Source: Microplitis mediator
Taxonomy: Eukaryota; Arthropoda; Insecta; Hymenoptera; Braconidae
Length of the DNA stretch: 64,000 nucleotides
Assembly (NCBI RefSeq): GCF_029852145.1
Contig: NC_079977.1
Coordinates: 21,330,781 to 21,394,780 of the forward strand
Reading direction: 5' to 3'
Within the stretch, counting starts at the first letter, position 1, and each line of letters opens with the position of its first letter. Both the position numbers and the translations under genes were made by a program. Under the pieces are notes generated by a model that was given only the letters and a program-made list of their open reading frames with translations, searched no databases and was not told the origin of the DNA. Positions 39,957-50,515 of the stretch are shown one piece after another.

Positions 39957-42900
39957 GGTGATCCAAAAAATAACAAATTTTTTTTTTTTCTCGCAAACAA
40001 GTTCAAAAGTTTCATTTACATAAAAAAAGACGCCTGTGAAAATTAGAGCTCTTAATATTAACATTAAGAGGTTCCTCATCGCACTTTTCTATTATCCATA
40101 AGAATAACATGGTAAAAAATTTTTTTACGTCTTCTGATTTTTATAAGTAGCTAACGATGCGTCATAGGAATAATTGGCAGGCATATTTTTGTAGGGAATT
40201 GAATGCTCTACAAAAAAATATTCTTATCATTTTTTGATAAATCTATTTGTTCAAAAGTTATTTGAGGTTGAAGTCGAATTCATATTAAATTTTAAGATTT
40301 TCTTACTTTTCCGGCGAAACTATCAGACCTATTACAAAATATCATTACACCTTTTTTGTAGACAATTTTATTCCCTAGAAGTTATTTCGAATAAAGTTTT
40401 TTCGAATTCCGCATTGTTTTCTAGTTATTTTCATTTTAATGTCGTGTTCATAAAAAAAAATAGTCTTCTGATCGATTTTAAGAGCTTGACATTAAAATTA
40501 AAATAACTAAAAGACAATGCGGAATTCGAAAAAACTTTATTCGAAATAACTTCTAGGGAATGAAATTGCTTACAAAAAAGGTCCTATGATATTTTGTAAT
40601 AGGTCTGATAGTTTCGCCGGAAAAGTAAGAAAATCTCAAAATTTAATATGAATTCGACTTCAACCTCAAATAACTTTTGAACAAATAGATTTCTCAAAAA
40701 ATGATAAGAATATTTTTCTGTAGAGCATTCAATTCCCTACAAAAATATGCCTGCCAATTATTCCTATGACGCATCATTAGCTACTTATAAAAATCAGAAG
40801 ACGTAAAAAAAATTTTTACCATGTTATTCTTATGGAAAATAGAAAAGTGCGATGAGGAACCTCTTAATATTAATATTAAGAGCTCTAATTTTCCCAGGCG
40901 TCTTTTTTTATGTATATGAAACTTTTGAACCTGTTTGCGAGAAAAAAAAAAATTTGTTATTTTTTGGATCACCCTAATATATATATATATATTAGGGCGT
41001 TTCAAAAAAAAACAAGAATTTTTTTTTTCTCGGAACCAGGCTCAAAAGTTTCGTTTAGATGCCAAAATAGGCCTGTGAAAATATGAGCCCTTAATATTGA
41101 TATTAAGGTAGTCCGCATTGCACTTTTTGATTTTCCATAAGAATAACACAGTAAAAAAATTTTTTTCTTCTGATTTTTGAAACTAATGAACCGTAAATTA
41201 CATTGTACTGTCCATCACATATTTTTGTAGAGAATTGAACGCTCTACAAAAAAAGTCTCTTATTATTTTTTGATAAATCCATCTGTTCAAAAGTTATTGG
41301 AGCTCGAAGTCAAGTAAGAGTAAATTTCGAGATCTTTTTACTTTTCCGGCGAAACTATCGGACTTATCATAAAATGTCATGAGATCTTTTTTGTAGACAA
41401 TTTTATTTTCTACAAATTATCATTGATAAATTTTTTTCAAATTCTGCATTTTTTTATAGTTATCTCCATTTTAATACCAAGATCTTAAAATCGATCAGAA
41501 CACTACTTTTTTAGGAGCTTGGCAGATCTTTGCATTTCGAAAAATTTTAAAGCTAATGGCAAAAAAAAATTTTTTTATGCGCCCTTTTAGCATAATTTCC
41601 TACTAACCTGTAGCAATTCGCCCTTTTACCTTTTGGCACGTGACATGTCAGGTTATCGAGCTGCCGTTCGCGGCATTTTGTAGATAACTTAATACTCTTC
41701 GAAAGTTCCCTCAGTAATTTTACTGAGACTCCAATTGTTTTTTTTTTATATTGGCTCTGAAAATAAATTTTTTAATAACAATTTTAGTTTTTAGTCGATA
41801 TTAATTAAATAACGAAATTGACAGTAAAAATGCAAATAACAATTTTCTAGGAAATTTTATTCTCCACAAAAAAGGTCCTCTTAGTTAAGTGGCTCAAGGT
41901 CTTCGTTCACGTGATATAGGGATTTTATTAATTTTGTAATTCAAATATTTGTAAAAAATTTTTATCTTTTAATTATGCCGCGAATTTTCCAATGAAAAAA
42001 TTGACTTCTCAATTTTTTTTCGGTTTAAAAGTTTATTGTTCATAATATGAGATCATTTTTATTATTAACAGTAAATTGGGACCGTGGATCGCTAAAAGAC
42101 GTACTCCGGAAGTGATGAAGAAGTACAGCGAAATAGGCGGAGGCTCTCCGATATTAAAATGGACGAATTTGCAAGGAGAATTAATGTGCCAGGAATTGGA
42201 CAAAATTTCACCAGAATCTGGGCCTCATAAACATTATGTTGCATTCCGTTATGCTGACCCGCTGACTGATGTTACATTACAACAATTAGAAGCGTAATAA
42301 TTAATAAAAAAAAAAAAAAAAATTTTTTTTCTCATGAAATATTTTTTTTCAGAGACGGGATCGAACACACGATTATTTTTTCACAGTACCCACAGTACAG
42401 TTGCGCGACATCGGGGTCAAGTTTTAATGCAATTTGGAATTATTACAAAAAACGGTAATTTATTATTTAAATAAATAATTATTTATAATTTAAAACTAAA
42501 ATTTTTGATGATTATTTTTTTAGAGGACTACCAAAAAATATGAAACTGAGTATAATTGATCGGTGGCCAACGCACTCTTTGTTAGCGCGAACGTTTGCTG
42601 AGAGAATAAGAGACGAATTGAAGCATTTTGATGATAAAATAAAAAAAGATGTTTTGATACTTTTTTCTGCGCACTCGATACCACTGAAAAATCTCAATCG
42701 CGGCGATCCTTATCCCAGTGAAGTTGCGGCGACCGTGCATATGGTTATGAATGAATTGAATCATTGTAATCCTTATCATCTCGTTTGGCAGTCGAAGGTA
42801 ATTTTTTTTATTTTTGTCCTGTCTATTTTGTAGAGTATTCGATGCCGAGTAGAATGAGTACCCACAAGCCTATATTTCAAAATTGTTTTTTTTTTTTTAA

Positions 42901-44503
42901 CCAAAAAATTTTTATTTCTTTGAAAAAATTTTTTTGGCCAAATTAATACTTTATTTTCATTAATTACTCATTGCTGAGTAAAATGAGTACCAACAAGCCG
43001 GGGTTTCAGTAAAAAAATTTTACGTTAGGAAAAACTGTGATGTTTCTTTATTCAAAAAAACTTTTTTTTGAAAAATTGATACGCTATCACTGTAATCTAG
43101 GCGATGCCGAGTAGAATGAGTACCCACAAGCCAGGGTTTCAATGAAAAAATTATAAATGGACAAAATTTCAATATTCGTTTTTTTTTCAAAAAATTTTTT
43201 TTTGAAAAATTGACACGTTATTCATCAAAATTAGGCAATTCCGAGTAAAATGAGTACCCATAAGCCTATATTTAAAAATTGTTTTTTTTTTGAACAAAAA
43301 ATTTTTATTTCTTAAAAAAAATTTTTTTCGGCCAAATTATTATTTTATTCAAATAAATTATTAATGCTGAGTAAAATGAGTACCAACAAGCCGAGATTTC
43401 AATTAAAAAAATTTACGTTAGGAAAAACTATGAAGTTTTTTTTTTCAAAAAATTTTTTTTGGAAAATTGATACGATATTATTCTAATCTAGGCAATGCCG
43501 AGTAGAATGAGTACCCACAAGCCAGGGTTTCAATGAAAAAATTCTAGACAGACAAAATTTAAATATTTGTTTTTTTCAAAAAAATTCTTTTTCAAAAAAT
43601 TAGTATGATATTATCGTAAACTAGGCAATGCCAAGTAGAATGAGTACCAACAAGCCAAGGTTTCAATAAAAAAATTTACGTTAGGAAAAACTATGATTTT
43701 CTTTTTCCAAAAAAATTTATTTTTGAAAAATTAGTACAAAATTAATGTAAACCAGACAATGCCGAGTAAAACGAGTACCCACAAGCCAGGGTTTCAATGA
43801 AAAAATTTTAGATAGACAAAATTTCATTATTTGTTTTTTTCAAAAAATTTTTTTTTTTAAAATTCAGTATGATATTGTCATAAACTAGGCAATGCCTAGT
43901 AAAATGAGTACCAACAAGCCGAGGTTTCAATAAAAAAATTTTACATTAGAAAAAACTATGATTTTCTTTTTTCAAAAAAATTTTTTTTTGAAAAATTGAT
44001 ACATCATTAGTGTAAATTAGGCGATGCCGAGTAGAATGAGTACCCACAAGCCTATATTTAAACTACAAAATATTCTCAGGTCGGACCACTGCCTTGGCTC
44101 GGCCCCTTCACGGACGAAGCAATAAGAGGTTACGTCAAACAAGGCAAGAAGCATTTTATCATCGTGCCCATAGCCTTCGTAAATGAGCACATCGAGACTC
44201 TTCACGAGCTGGACATCGAGTACTGCGACGAGCTCGCTCGTGAGGTAAAAGAAAATTAACAAAATAATTTTTTTTGCCTTTAACTTACAAACAAATAAAT
44301 TCCAGCTGAAAATTGACAAAATCCGACGAGCGGCTGCTCCAAACGACCATCGGCTCTTTATCCAGGCGCTAGCAGATATCGTAAAAAATCATTTGCATTC
44401 AAAGAAGGCGATCTCACCGAAATTTATAACAAGATGTCCGCATTGTGTCAACACGAATTGTCTCTCGAGTAAAACCTGGTTTTCAAAAAATTGTCATCTG
44501 TAA
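39099..44503 (+). CDS. FECH: Ferrochelatase, mitochondrial (7 coding exons)
   Basis: Last enzyme of haem synthesis; inserts Fe2+ into protoporphyrin IX at the matrix face of the inner mitochondrial membrane. Exons: 39099-39126, 39240-39435, 42072-42293, 42353-42454, 42524-42797, 44080-44244 and 44306-44503. All introns are GT/AG and the phases are consistent; the product is 394 aa (human FECH is 423). The first ~38 residues are basic, Ser/Thr-rich and free of acidic residues until about 31, like a mitochondrial presequence. Family landmarks: GILMLNMGGP (exon 2), IGGGSP (96-101), FRY with Arg134, YPQYSC with Cys166, DRWPTH, LFSAHS with catalytic His233, NRGDPYP, WLGP, and HIETLHELDIEY with Glu313. 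Cys166 plus C-x2-C-x4-C (Cys373, 376, 381) supply the four [2Fe-2S] ligands of animal ferrochelatases. With a constant offset of 30 these match human Cys196, 403, 406 and 411. Human Asp340 is Glu310 here. No frameshift or missing key residue. Confidence 0.96.
39911..39952. repeat. (TA)n microsatellite
   Basis: About 21 TA units in ferrochelatase intron 2, abutting the left end of the 1.03 kb fold-back element. A second (TA)n stretch (about 40976-40992) abuts its right end. Confidence 0.95.
39952..40978. mobile_element. 1.03-kb fold-back element in ferrochelatase intron 2
   Basis: It begins ATTAGGGTGATCC and ends with the reverse complement GGATCACCCTAAT. The two arms of about 490 bp are near-identical, with a ~45 bp loop around 40445-40490. 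Landmarks repeated in mirror are AAGAATAACATGGTAAAAAA, TTCCGGCGAAACTATCAG and AATGCGGAATTCGAAAAAAC. TA microsatellites flank both ends, so TA may be the preferred target. The reading frames at 40234-40506 and 39846-40079 are by-products of the palindrome. No transposase. It lies between exons 2 and 3 and would form a long hairpin in the primary transcript. Confidence 0.92.
40991..41530 (+). mobile_element. Diverged half copy of the intron-2 fold-back element
   Basis: Directly after the TA run, ATTAGGGCGTTTC starts a single arm that follows the left arm of the neighbouring element but with many substitutions: AAGAATAACACAGTAAAAAA, then TTCCGGCGAAACTATCGGAC, then a counterpart of the loop (TCTTAAAATCGATCAGAACA). 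The second arm is missing. It is clearly older than the neighbour, so this intron has received the family at least twice, or the element was formed by inverted duplication of such a unit. Confidence 0.8.
42841..44060 (+). repeat. ~131-bp tandem array filling ferrochelatase intron 5
   Basis: Ten copies marked by TGCCGAGTAGAATGAGTACC (or TGCTGAGTAAAATGAGTACC) at 42843, 42972, 43105, 43239, 43365, 43496, 43629, 43760, 43893 and 44025; spacing is 126-134 bp. Copies fall into three types by what follows: A, CACAAGCCTATATTT; B, CAACAAGCCGGGGTTTC or similar; C, CACAAGCCAGGGTTTCAATG. Their order is A B C A B C B C B A, a partial three-unit higher-order pattern. The array ends about 20 bp before the exon 6 acceptor. 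No coding potential. Confidence 0.93.
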
Positions 44504-44521
44504 TATAAAATAGTAATTTTT

Positions 44522-44567
44522 AATAAAAATTAATTTTTTCTATAAAAAATTTAAAAAAAGAAATAAA
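44522..44567 (+). promoter_or_regulatory. Candidate polyadenylation signals of ferrochelatase
   Basis: AATAAA at 44522-44527 and again at 44562-44567, 20 and 60 bp after the stop codon. Both are canonical hexamers, but AATAAA is common by chance in DNA this AT-rich, so the cleavage site is uncertain. Confidence 0.45.
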
Positions 44568-44814
44568 AATTTTTTTGTTAAGGAAATTAAGATAAAAATA
44601 TTTTCATTTTCCCTGAAACTCCCAGTTCTTTTTTCAACTCAAATTTTCGCGCGGATATTTTATTACACAGTATCCGGTGATGATACAGATTGACTTTCTT
44701 ACTTACCGACCGTAGGATCAGAATTAAAAAGAAAATTTTTAGTCCAAGATTTCCTATAGATTTTCTTCGGTGACGTTCTGGTTTTCTGTAGATTTTCCAT
44801 GGGTATTTTTAGAC

Positions 44815-45995
44815 GGTGTCAGGACGTAAGAAATTTCAAAAAAAAATATTTAAAAAAATTGCACCTGTAGTTTTTAAAATTTTCTACATGTGCATTTTTT
44901 TATTTTATTTTTTTTTTAAATTAAATCGTTTGAAAAATGATTCGAAAATTTTTTATCACCTGCTGACTTATGATACTGAAGTCAGCCGACGTCTAATAAT
45001 TTTTTGATTGTTTTTTTTTTTAGTAAATTATGTGAATGTAGCAGACATCAGACAAATTTAAAATTACTAATTAATAGAGTAAATAATTAATAAAATAGAA
45101 TTTAAAAATAATGCGCATTTAAAATTAATAATTTTGAAATTAATAAGGGCATTTTTTTTAAATTCTATTTTTTAAATTATTTACTCTATATATTTATAGT
45201 TTTAAATTTGTCTGATGTCTGCTACATTCACACTCATATGTAAATTATAAAAAAACCAAATTCGAAAAAATTGCACTTACAGTTTTTTAAATTTTCTACA
45301 CGTGCATTTTAAAAAAAATTTTTTTTTTTAAATAAAACCGTTTAAAAAATGATTCAAAAATTTTTAATTACATGCTGACTTATGATACTGGAGTTAGCCG
45401 GCGACTGATAATTTTTCGATTTTTTTTAAACTCGAAAATTCAGAAAAAAAAATATTAAAAAAAATTGCACTTTTAGTTTTTTAAATTTTCTACATGTGCA
45501 TTTTTTTATTTTATTTTTTTTTTCAAATAAAATCGTTTAAAAAATGATCCGAAAATTGTTATCGGTCTGCTAAATTATGATACCGAAGTTAGCCAGCGTC
45601 TGATAACTTTTCGATTTTTTTTAAGCTCGAAAATTCAGAAAAAAAAATATTCAAAATAATTGCACTTTTAGTTTTTTAAATTTTCTACATGTGCATTTTT
45701 TTATTTTATTTTTTTTTTTAAATAAAATCGTTTGAAAAATGATTCAAAAATTTTTAATTATCTGCTAACTTATGATACTGAAGTCAGCTAACGTCTTATA
45801 ATTTTTTTAAATGTTTTTTTTCAAATAAATCATAAAAAAAAAAATATTCAAAAAAATTGCACTTATAGTTTTTAAAATTTTCTACATGTGCATTTTTTTA
45901 TTTTTTTTTTTCTTATGGAATGAAATTCAAAAATAAAAAATTCGAAAATTGTTAATTATCTGCTAACGTTTAAATTTTCAATGGATTTTCTTAGA
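44815..45995 (+). repeat. ~195-bp tandem array downstream of ferrochelatase
   Basis: Five diverged copies marked by AATTGCAC with TTTTCTACATGTGCATTTTT, the GCAC lying at 44861, 45273, 45467, 45662 and 45859. Each also has GACTTATGATACTGAAGTCA or a close variant. The first gap is 412 bp instead of ~195 because a 202 bp inverted-repeat element has inserted. The reading frame at 44816-45007 is inside the repeat and not a gene. Confidence 0.9.
45031..45232. mobile_element. 202-bp inverted-repeat (MITE-like) element
   Basis: Starts TGTGAATGTAGCAGACATCA and ends with the exact complement (GCTACATTCACA). The outer 32 bp match perfectly and weaker pairing extends the arms to about 85 bp (AGAGTAAATAATT versus AATTATTTACTCT). 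It splits the first unit of the ~195 bp tandem array, so it arrived after that array formed. No clear target duplication can be named. Confidence 0.88.
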
Positions 45996-46039
45996 TAGTG
46001 ACAGATCTGTTCAAATTTTCCCGCTTTATTTTAAACTTG

Positions 46040-46668
46040 CGCACAAACTTTTGCACGTGCGCGTCGTTATTACACGCATGCGCAGCCGCTCTAGCGTCAG
46101 TTAGCTCTCAGCGAACTACCAGTCAGCTGTTCAGTGTTTGGCTCCTCAACAACCACAGAAAAGTAATTAAAAACCTCGTAATTAATTACGTTAATTATTA
46201 ATTAATTATCGCCAACAATAATATCAATAATTAAAATAAAACAAAAGCGCGTAAAGTTATAAAAATAAATAAAATGAATAAATTATCCGGAATTGTTTAT
46301 GTGCAAAGTGATGTCATGTGCGCACGTCCTGTGGCGCATGAGGCGGATGTTTGTGTAACTAGAAGCCCGAGTGTATTTTAGCAGTACCTTTGATGATACG
46401 GTAGTTTGTGTGCGTGAGTCTGATGTCAGTCTCAGTCTCGGTCGTGTGCTCGGTCTATTATGAGGTCAGACGCCGAGCCAGAGTATTTTGAATTTAAAGT
46501 CTAGCGTAGATTTAGTTTGTCGAGTGACGTCGACCTGAGCTGTCAGCTGTCAATTTGAATTTCGTATTTATTTTATTTTTTATAAATAATTTATTGTCGG
46601 TCTAGTATTTAAATCAGAGTAATGCTCGAGTCCTGTGAATGCCATAGATTTTATTATTTATTGCTGTG
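46040..46668 (+). promoter_or_regulatory. Promoter and 5' UTR region of the second gene
   Basis: This stretch is richer in G/C and CpG than its surroundings (GCACGTGCGCGTCG, ACGCATGCGCAGCC) and contains several initiator-like TCAGT words at about 46097, 46122 and 46130. A long leader with many upstream stop codons follows and reaches the ATG at 46669. Transcription start sites cannot be fixed from the sequence. The leader could begin anywhere from about 46090. Confidence 0.5.
46274..46381 (+). other. Upstream open reading frame, 35 codons
   Basis: ATG at 46274 to TAG at 46379-46381 inside the presumed 5' leader. The peptide has no recognisable feature. If the leader is transcribed from the CpG-containing block this uORF would reduce translation of the main frame. 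Its coding status is unproven. Confidence 0.25.
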
Positions 46669-46839
46669 ATGTGCCGGTTTAAATTTAAAATGCAATGCGG
46701 TACTTTGGTAACTAATAAGTTCTGTGGTTATTTTATTATTGTTTTTTTAATTTATTGTGGGTTCTGTTGTACTATTTGTTGTGCTAATGGAATATTTAGT
46801 GATCATAAGTGTAGTCATCAACATCCACGTCCTCATGAG
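46669..46839 (+). CDS. First coding exon of a secreted/membrane protein, possibly leishmanolysin-like peptidase
   Basis: ATG at 46669 opens 57 codons that end at a strong donor, GAG|GTGAGT at 46840, in phase 0. A second in-frame ATG lies at codon 8. Residues 1-17 are polar and basic, residues ~18-39 form a hydrophobic, Cys-rich stretch (FIIVFLIYCGFCCTICC) and ANG follows: a signal peptide or signal anchor with likely cleavage near Ala/Gly 39-41. The mature start is DHKCSHQHPRPHE. I recall a similar Cys/His/Pro segment followed by Val at the N-terminus of insect leishmanolysin-like (invadolysin, M8 metallopeptidase) proteins, but this is from memory and short. No zinc-binding HExxH is in the window, so identity is tentative. 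No later exon was found, so the first intron would exceed 17 kb. Confidence 0.55.
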
Positions 46840-46859
46840 GTGAGTAATTATTCTTTTTT

Positions 46860-47480
46860 ATTTTGGCGCCAATTTTAAAAAATTTGAATTTTTATTTCTG
46901 CAAATTTTTTGTTTTTACGCAATAACAATTTTGGGAGTCAAAGAATTGAAAAAAAAGTCGAAAACATTTAAGAATTTCATGATTTTGACTTTTTTTTTGG
47001 CGGCAAATTTGAAATTTTTTGAAAACAGGAATTGAAAATGAACTTGAAAATTTTGGGATTTCGAATTCGATTTTGGCGGCAAATTTGAAAGTTTTTTGGA
47101 AAGTTTTTTAATTGAAAAAAAAATTTGGCAATGATTTGATAATTTGATGATTTTCAATTTTTTTTGGCGGCAAATTTAAAAAGTTTTGAAAACCTACGAA
47201 TTAAAAATTAATTTGGGAGTTAATTGAAAATTTTAGGATTTGAATTCTTTTTTGGCGGCAAATTTAAAAATTTTTTGAAAAATTATTTTATTTAAAATAA
47301 AAAAGTAGCAATGATTTGAAAATTCGATGATTTTGAATTTTTTGGCGGCAAATTTAAATTCGTGTATAAAAAAAAAAAATTGAGTTTTGGTTTTTAAGGG
47401 GAGGAAAAATTTTGAAGTGAAAAATTTAGTTGATAGAAAAAAACATTTGGCGGGAAATTAAAGAGTTTTTAAATTTTGAA
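46860..47480 (+). repeat. Degenerate ~90-bp tandem repeat (TTTTGGCGGCAAATTT)
   Basis: The word GGCGGCAAATTT recurs at 46999, 47075, 47166, 47254 and 47344 (spacing 76-91 bp), with outliers GGCGCCAATTTT near 46864 and GGCGGGAAATT near 47452. Between them GAAAATTTTGGGATTT and AATGATTTGAAAATTCGATG alternate, so a two-unit period of about 178 bp is also visible. It starts immediately after the donor of the second gene. The minus-strand frame at 46915-47157 is a by-product. Confidence 0.8.
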
Positions 47481-47818
47481 TGGAAATTTAAATTTTTAAG
47501 TTGAAAAGAAAAGGATATTTTTTGTATACAAATTTAAACGTGAAATAAATATGTATGTTCGTTATATATATTTTGTCACGACAATTTAAAGAACAAAACG
47601 ATGACTGTGACGAATATTTAAATTACTTTCATCGCAATAGTATTTTACAATCACGGTCGCGGTGAAAGTTGCCGCGCGATATGAATATCAGATGCACGTG
47701 CTGAGTCACGTGCTTGTATCGCATACTTATTAACCCGCATATTGATTATTATTATTATGAATTCATTTGTTATTATAATTGTCATTGATGATGTATAACT
47801 ATTGTTATGTGTACCATT

Positions 47819-48705
47819 GAGAAAATGAGGAAAATTTATTCCGTGGTATCTCTATGATAAAATTAGTTGATGTTATTAAATTTGGTATCGTTGTAAAGGT
47901 CGTGACTTAAATTTGTGACTTTTCATGGCTCAATCTCTTTTTTATTGCCAAGTGTCCAGATAAATAAAATTATCGATATCATTCGAAATAAATTTAAATT
48001 GCGCGGCAAAAAAAGACGATCGTATTTATTTTCTTTAAATAAATTAATATTTTAATTATTCTGCCACTTAATTATAGATCAATCTCACTCAATATATATT
48101 TATATATATTTACATATATATCGCTGTTGTCTATATTATTAAGAGAGAATAAAAAAAATCAAGTCCATGGGATGTCTCTGCGATAATAAAAATAAAAAAA
48201 ATGAAATTTGGTATCAGCGAAAGGTCTCGAGTTAAATTTGTGCCTTTTCATAGTTTCAGATCTTTTACGCGACTGCCAGTTCAATGTCTTGACGTTTTAT
48301 AAATAATTATTAATATATATAGAAATTTTCCGGCAAAAGATGTCGCTGGGATTTTATAAAATTAGTGAGATAAAAATAAATAAATATTTTGAGAGCAGAC
48401 AGTTAATTTTCGAGTATCAATTAAAGACTTCAGCCCTTGGGCGAACCCTCAGAAGTAAATGACTTTTGTCGTGTCTTTAATCGCAGTTTATATATTTTAT
48501 AAATAAAATATATCAGACGACTAATAAAAAAAATTTGACCGTGTTGATTTTTTTTCGAATCCCATGATTGTAAAATTATCGAAATCAATGAGTTTGGGAA
48601 TTAATTACCCGATTTGTCTTATTAATCTTCAATGATAATAAAAATAAATAAAATATATGAGAGTCAATTAGTAAAATTTTAATAAACAATTAAATTTATA
48701 TAATT
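47819..48705 (+). repeat. Left arm of a 2.7-kb inverted repeat
   Basis: About 885 bp starting near GAGAAAATGAGGAAAATTTA whose reverse complement occupies 49625-50515. Paired landmarks are CCGTGGTATCTCTATGATAA, CTTGGGCGAACCCTCAGAAG, GAAAGGTCTCGAGTTAAATT and GAGAGTCAATTAGTAAAATT. In the segments compared only about one mismatch per 50-80 bases was seen. The arm is ordinary AT-rich DNA with no reading frame. It lies in the presumed first intron of the second gene. Confidence 0.92.
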
Positions 48706-49624
48706 TTTTTACAAATTTTCTATGAATTTTCGCGGTCTCCTAGTGACTGGAAGTTGCTCGTTAATTTTGAAATTCAAATTTCCTTGTCATTGATCTTCAT
48801 TAATATTTTCTTTGGAAACTATTGATTCTAGAGAAATTTTCAATCTGACTAAAGTTTTAGACAATTAAATTTCCAATAAATTTGTCTGGTACAATGTTCG
48901 ATTGGCTGGAATAATTACTAAGTTATTAAAAACTTAAAGGTTCGGGTTGATAAAATTCGATCCTTCAAAAGTCATCCGATTTATAACATTTGATATCTTG
49001 CATATTACATTAAATTTATGTACATATTATAGGGCCACTGGAAAGGAAATTTAATTCTCCACAAATTTGGTGTCAATAAAAAATTTAGTGGGATCAATAG
49101 TTTACGAGATACGACCGTTTTAATAATTTCAGTATTCAATTAACGAGTAATCATTTCCGCGGCATCATTTCAAAGCTTTGATTGGCTGTATCTTCAAAAC
49201 CATCGACTTCATTAAATTTTCCAATCAGACCAAAGTTGTAGGGAATTAAATTTTCTTTCCAATGACCCCCTCAATTGTCTTCTTATCTCTCATCATCTCC
49301 GATATCTCCCTCAGTTTTGCTACCCCTTAAAATATATAATTTCCACTCCCTCCCTAAATCAATTCTCTCGTTCCAAATAAAATTAATATCAAATACCTTA
49401 ATATCAATCGAGTTGATACTTATCACCTCTCCTTTTATTCTTAATTTAACCCGTTATCTATTAAAAATAATTACATCCCTAAATTTACTTCGCAACTTCG
49501 ATAACTAACTTTTGTAATTATTTTTTAATTTATCGTTTTCTTCGCGCGACAGGTAATCACTTGATCTTTTATCAATCAACTTGCAGTCACCGGGTGACTA
49601 TCGGAGTAAAAGAATAGCAAATTT
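48706..49624. other. Spacer of the 2.7-kb inverted repeat
   Basis: About 920 bp between the arms. Traces of pairing continue for a short distance: TCCTAGTGACTGGAAGTTG near 48740 resembles the complement of CAACTTGCAGTCACCGG near 49577. The middle contains an AAAGTTGTAGGGAATTAAAT word (49223) shared with other repeats in this window, and a pyrimidine-rich block (49265-49500). The 77-codon frame at 49275-49508 is low-complexity and not convincing as a gene. Confidence 0.7.
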
Positions 49625-50515
49625 ATAAAAAATTTGGATTTAATTGTTTAGTAAAATTTTACTAATTGACTCTCATATATTTTATTTATTTTTATTATCA
49701 TTGAAGTTTGATAAGACAAATCGAGTAATTAATCCCCAAACTCATTGATTTCGATAATTTTACAATCATGGGATTCGAAAAAAAAATCAACATGGTCAAA
49801 TTTTTTTTATTAGTCGTCTGATATATTTTATTTATAAAATATATAAACTGCGATTAAAGACACGACAAAAGTCATTTACTTCTGAGGGTTCGCCCAAGGG
49901 CTGATGTCTTTAATTGATACTCGAAAATTAACTGTCTGCTCTCAAAATATTTATTTATTTTTATCTCACTAATTTTATAAAATCCCAGCGACATCTTTTG
50001 CCGGACAAATTTCTATATATATTAATAATTATTTATAAAACGTCAGGACATTGAACTGGCAGTCGCGTAAAAGATCTGAAACTATGAAAAGGCACAAATT
50101 TAACTCGAGACCTTTCGCTGATACCAAATTTCATTTTTTTTATTTTTATTGTCGCAGAGACATCCCATGGACTTGATTTTTTTTATTCTCTCTTAATAAT
50201 ATAGACAACAGCGATATATATGTAAATATATATAAATATATATTGAGTGAGATTGATCTATAATTAAGTGGCAGAATAATTAAAATATTAATTTATTTAA
50301 AGAAAATAAATACGATCGTCTTTTTTTGCCGCGCAATTTAAATTTATTTCGAATGATATCGATAATTTTATTTATCTGGACACTTGGCAATAAAAAAGAG
50401 TTTGAGCCATGAAAAGTCACAAATTTAAGTCGCGACCTTTACAACGATACCAAATTTAATAACATCAACTAATTTTATCATAGAGATACCACGGAATAAA
50501 TTTCCCTCGTTCTCT
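49625..50515 (-). repeat. Right arm of the 2.7-kb inverted repeat
   Basis: Reverse complement of 47819-48705, ending ACCACGGAATAAATTTCCCTCGTTCTCTT. The symmetry axis is near 49167. A few substitutions separate the arms (GACTTCAGCCC versus GACATCAGCCC, GATAATAAAAAT versus GACAATAAAAAT), which argues for a real, somewhat aged inverted duplication rather than a read artefact. Confidence 0.92.

Noticed and set aside
40234..40506. 90-codon frame in ferrochelatase intron 2
   Set aside because: It spans the loop and arm of the palindrome and is not conserved in the diverged half copy.
42512..42779. Minus-strand frames opposite exon 5 of ferrochelatase
   Set aside because: Shadows of the real exon on the other strand.
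44017..44319. 100-codon minus-strand frame
   Set aside because: It overlaps ferrochelatase exon 6 and its flanking introns on the opposite strand; no motif.
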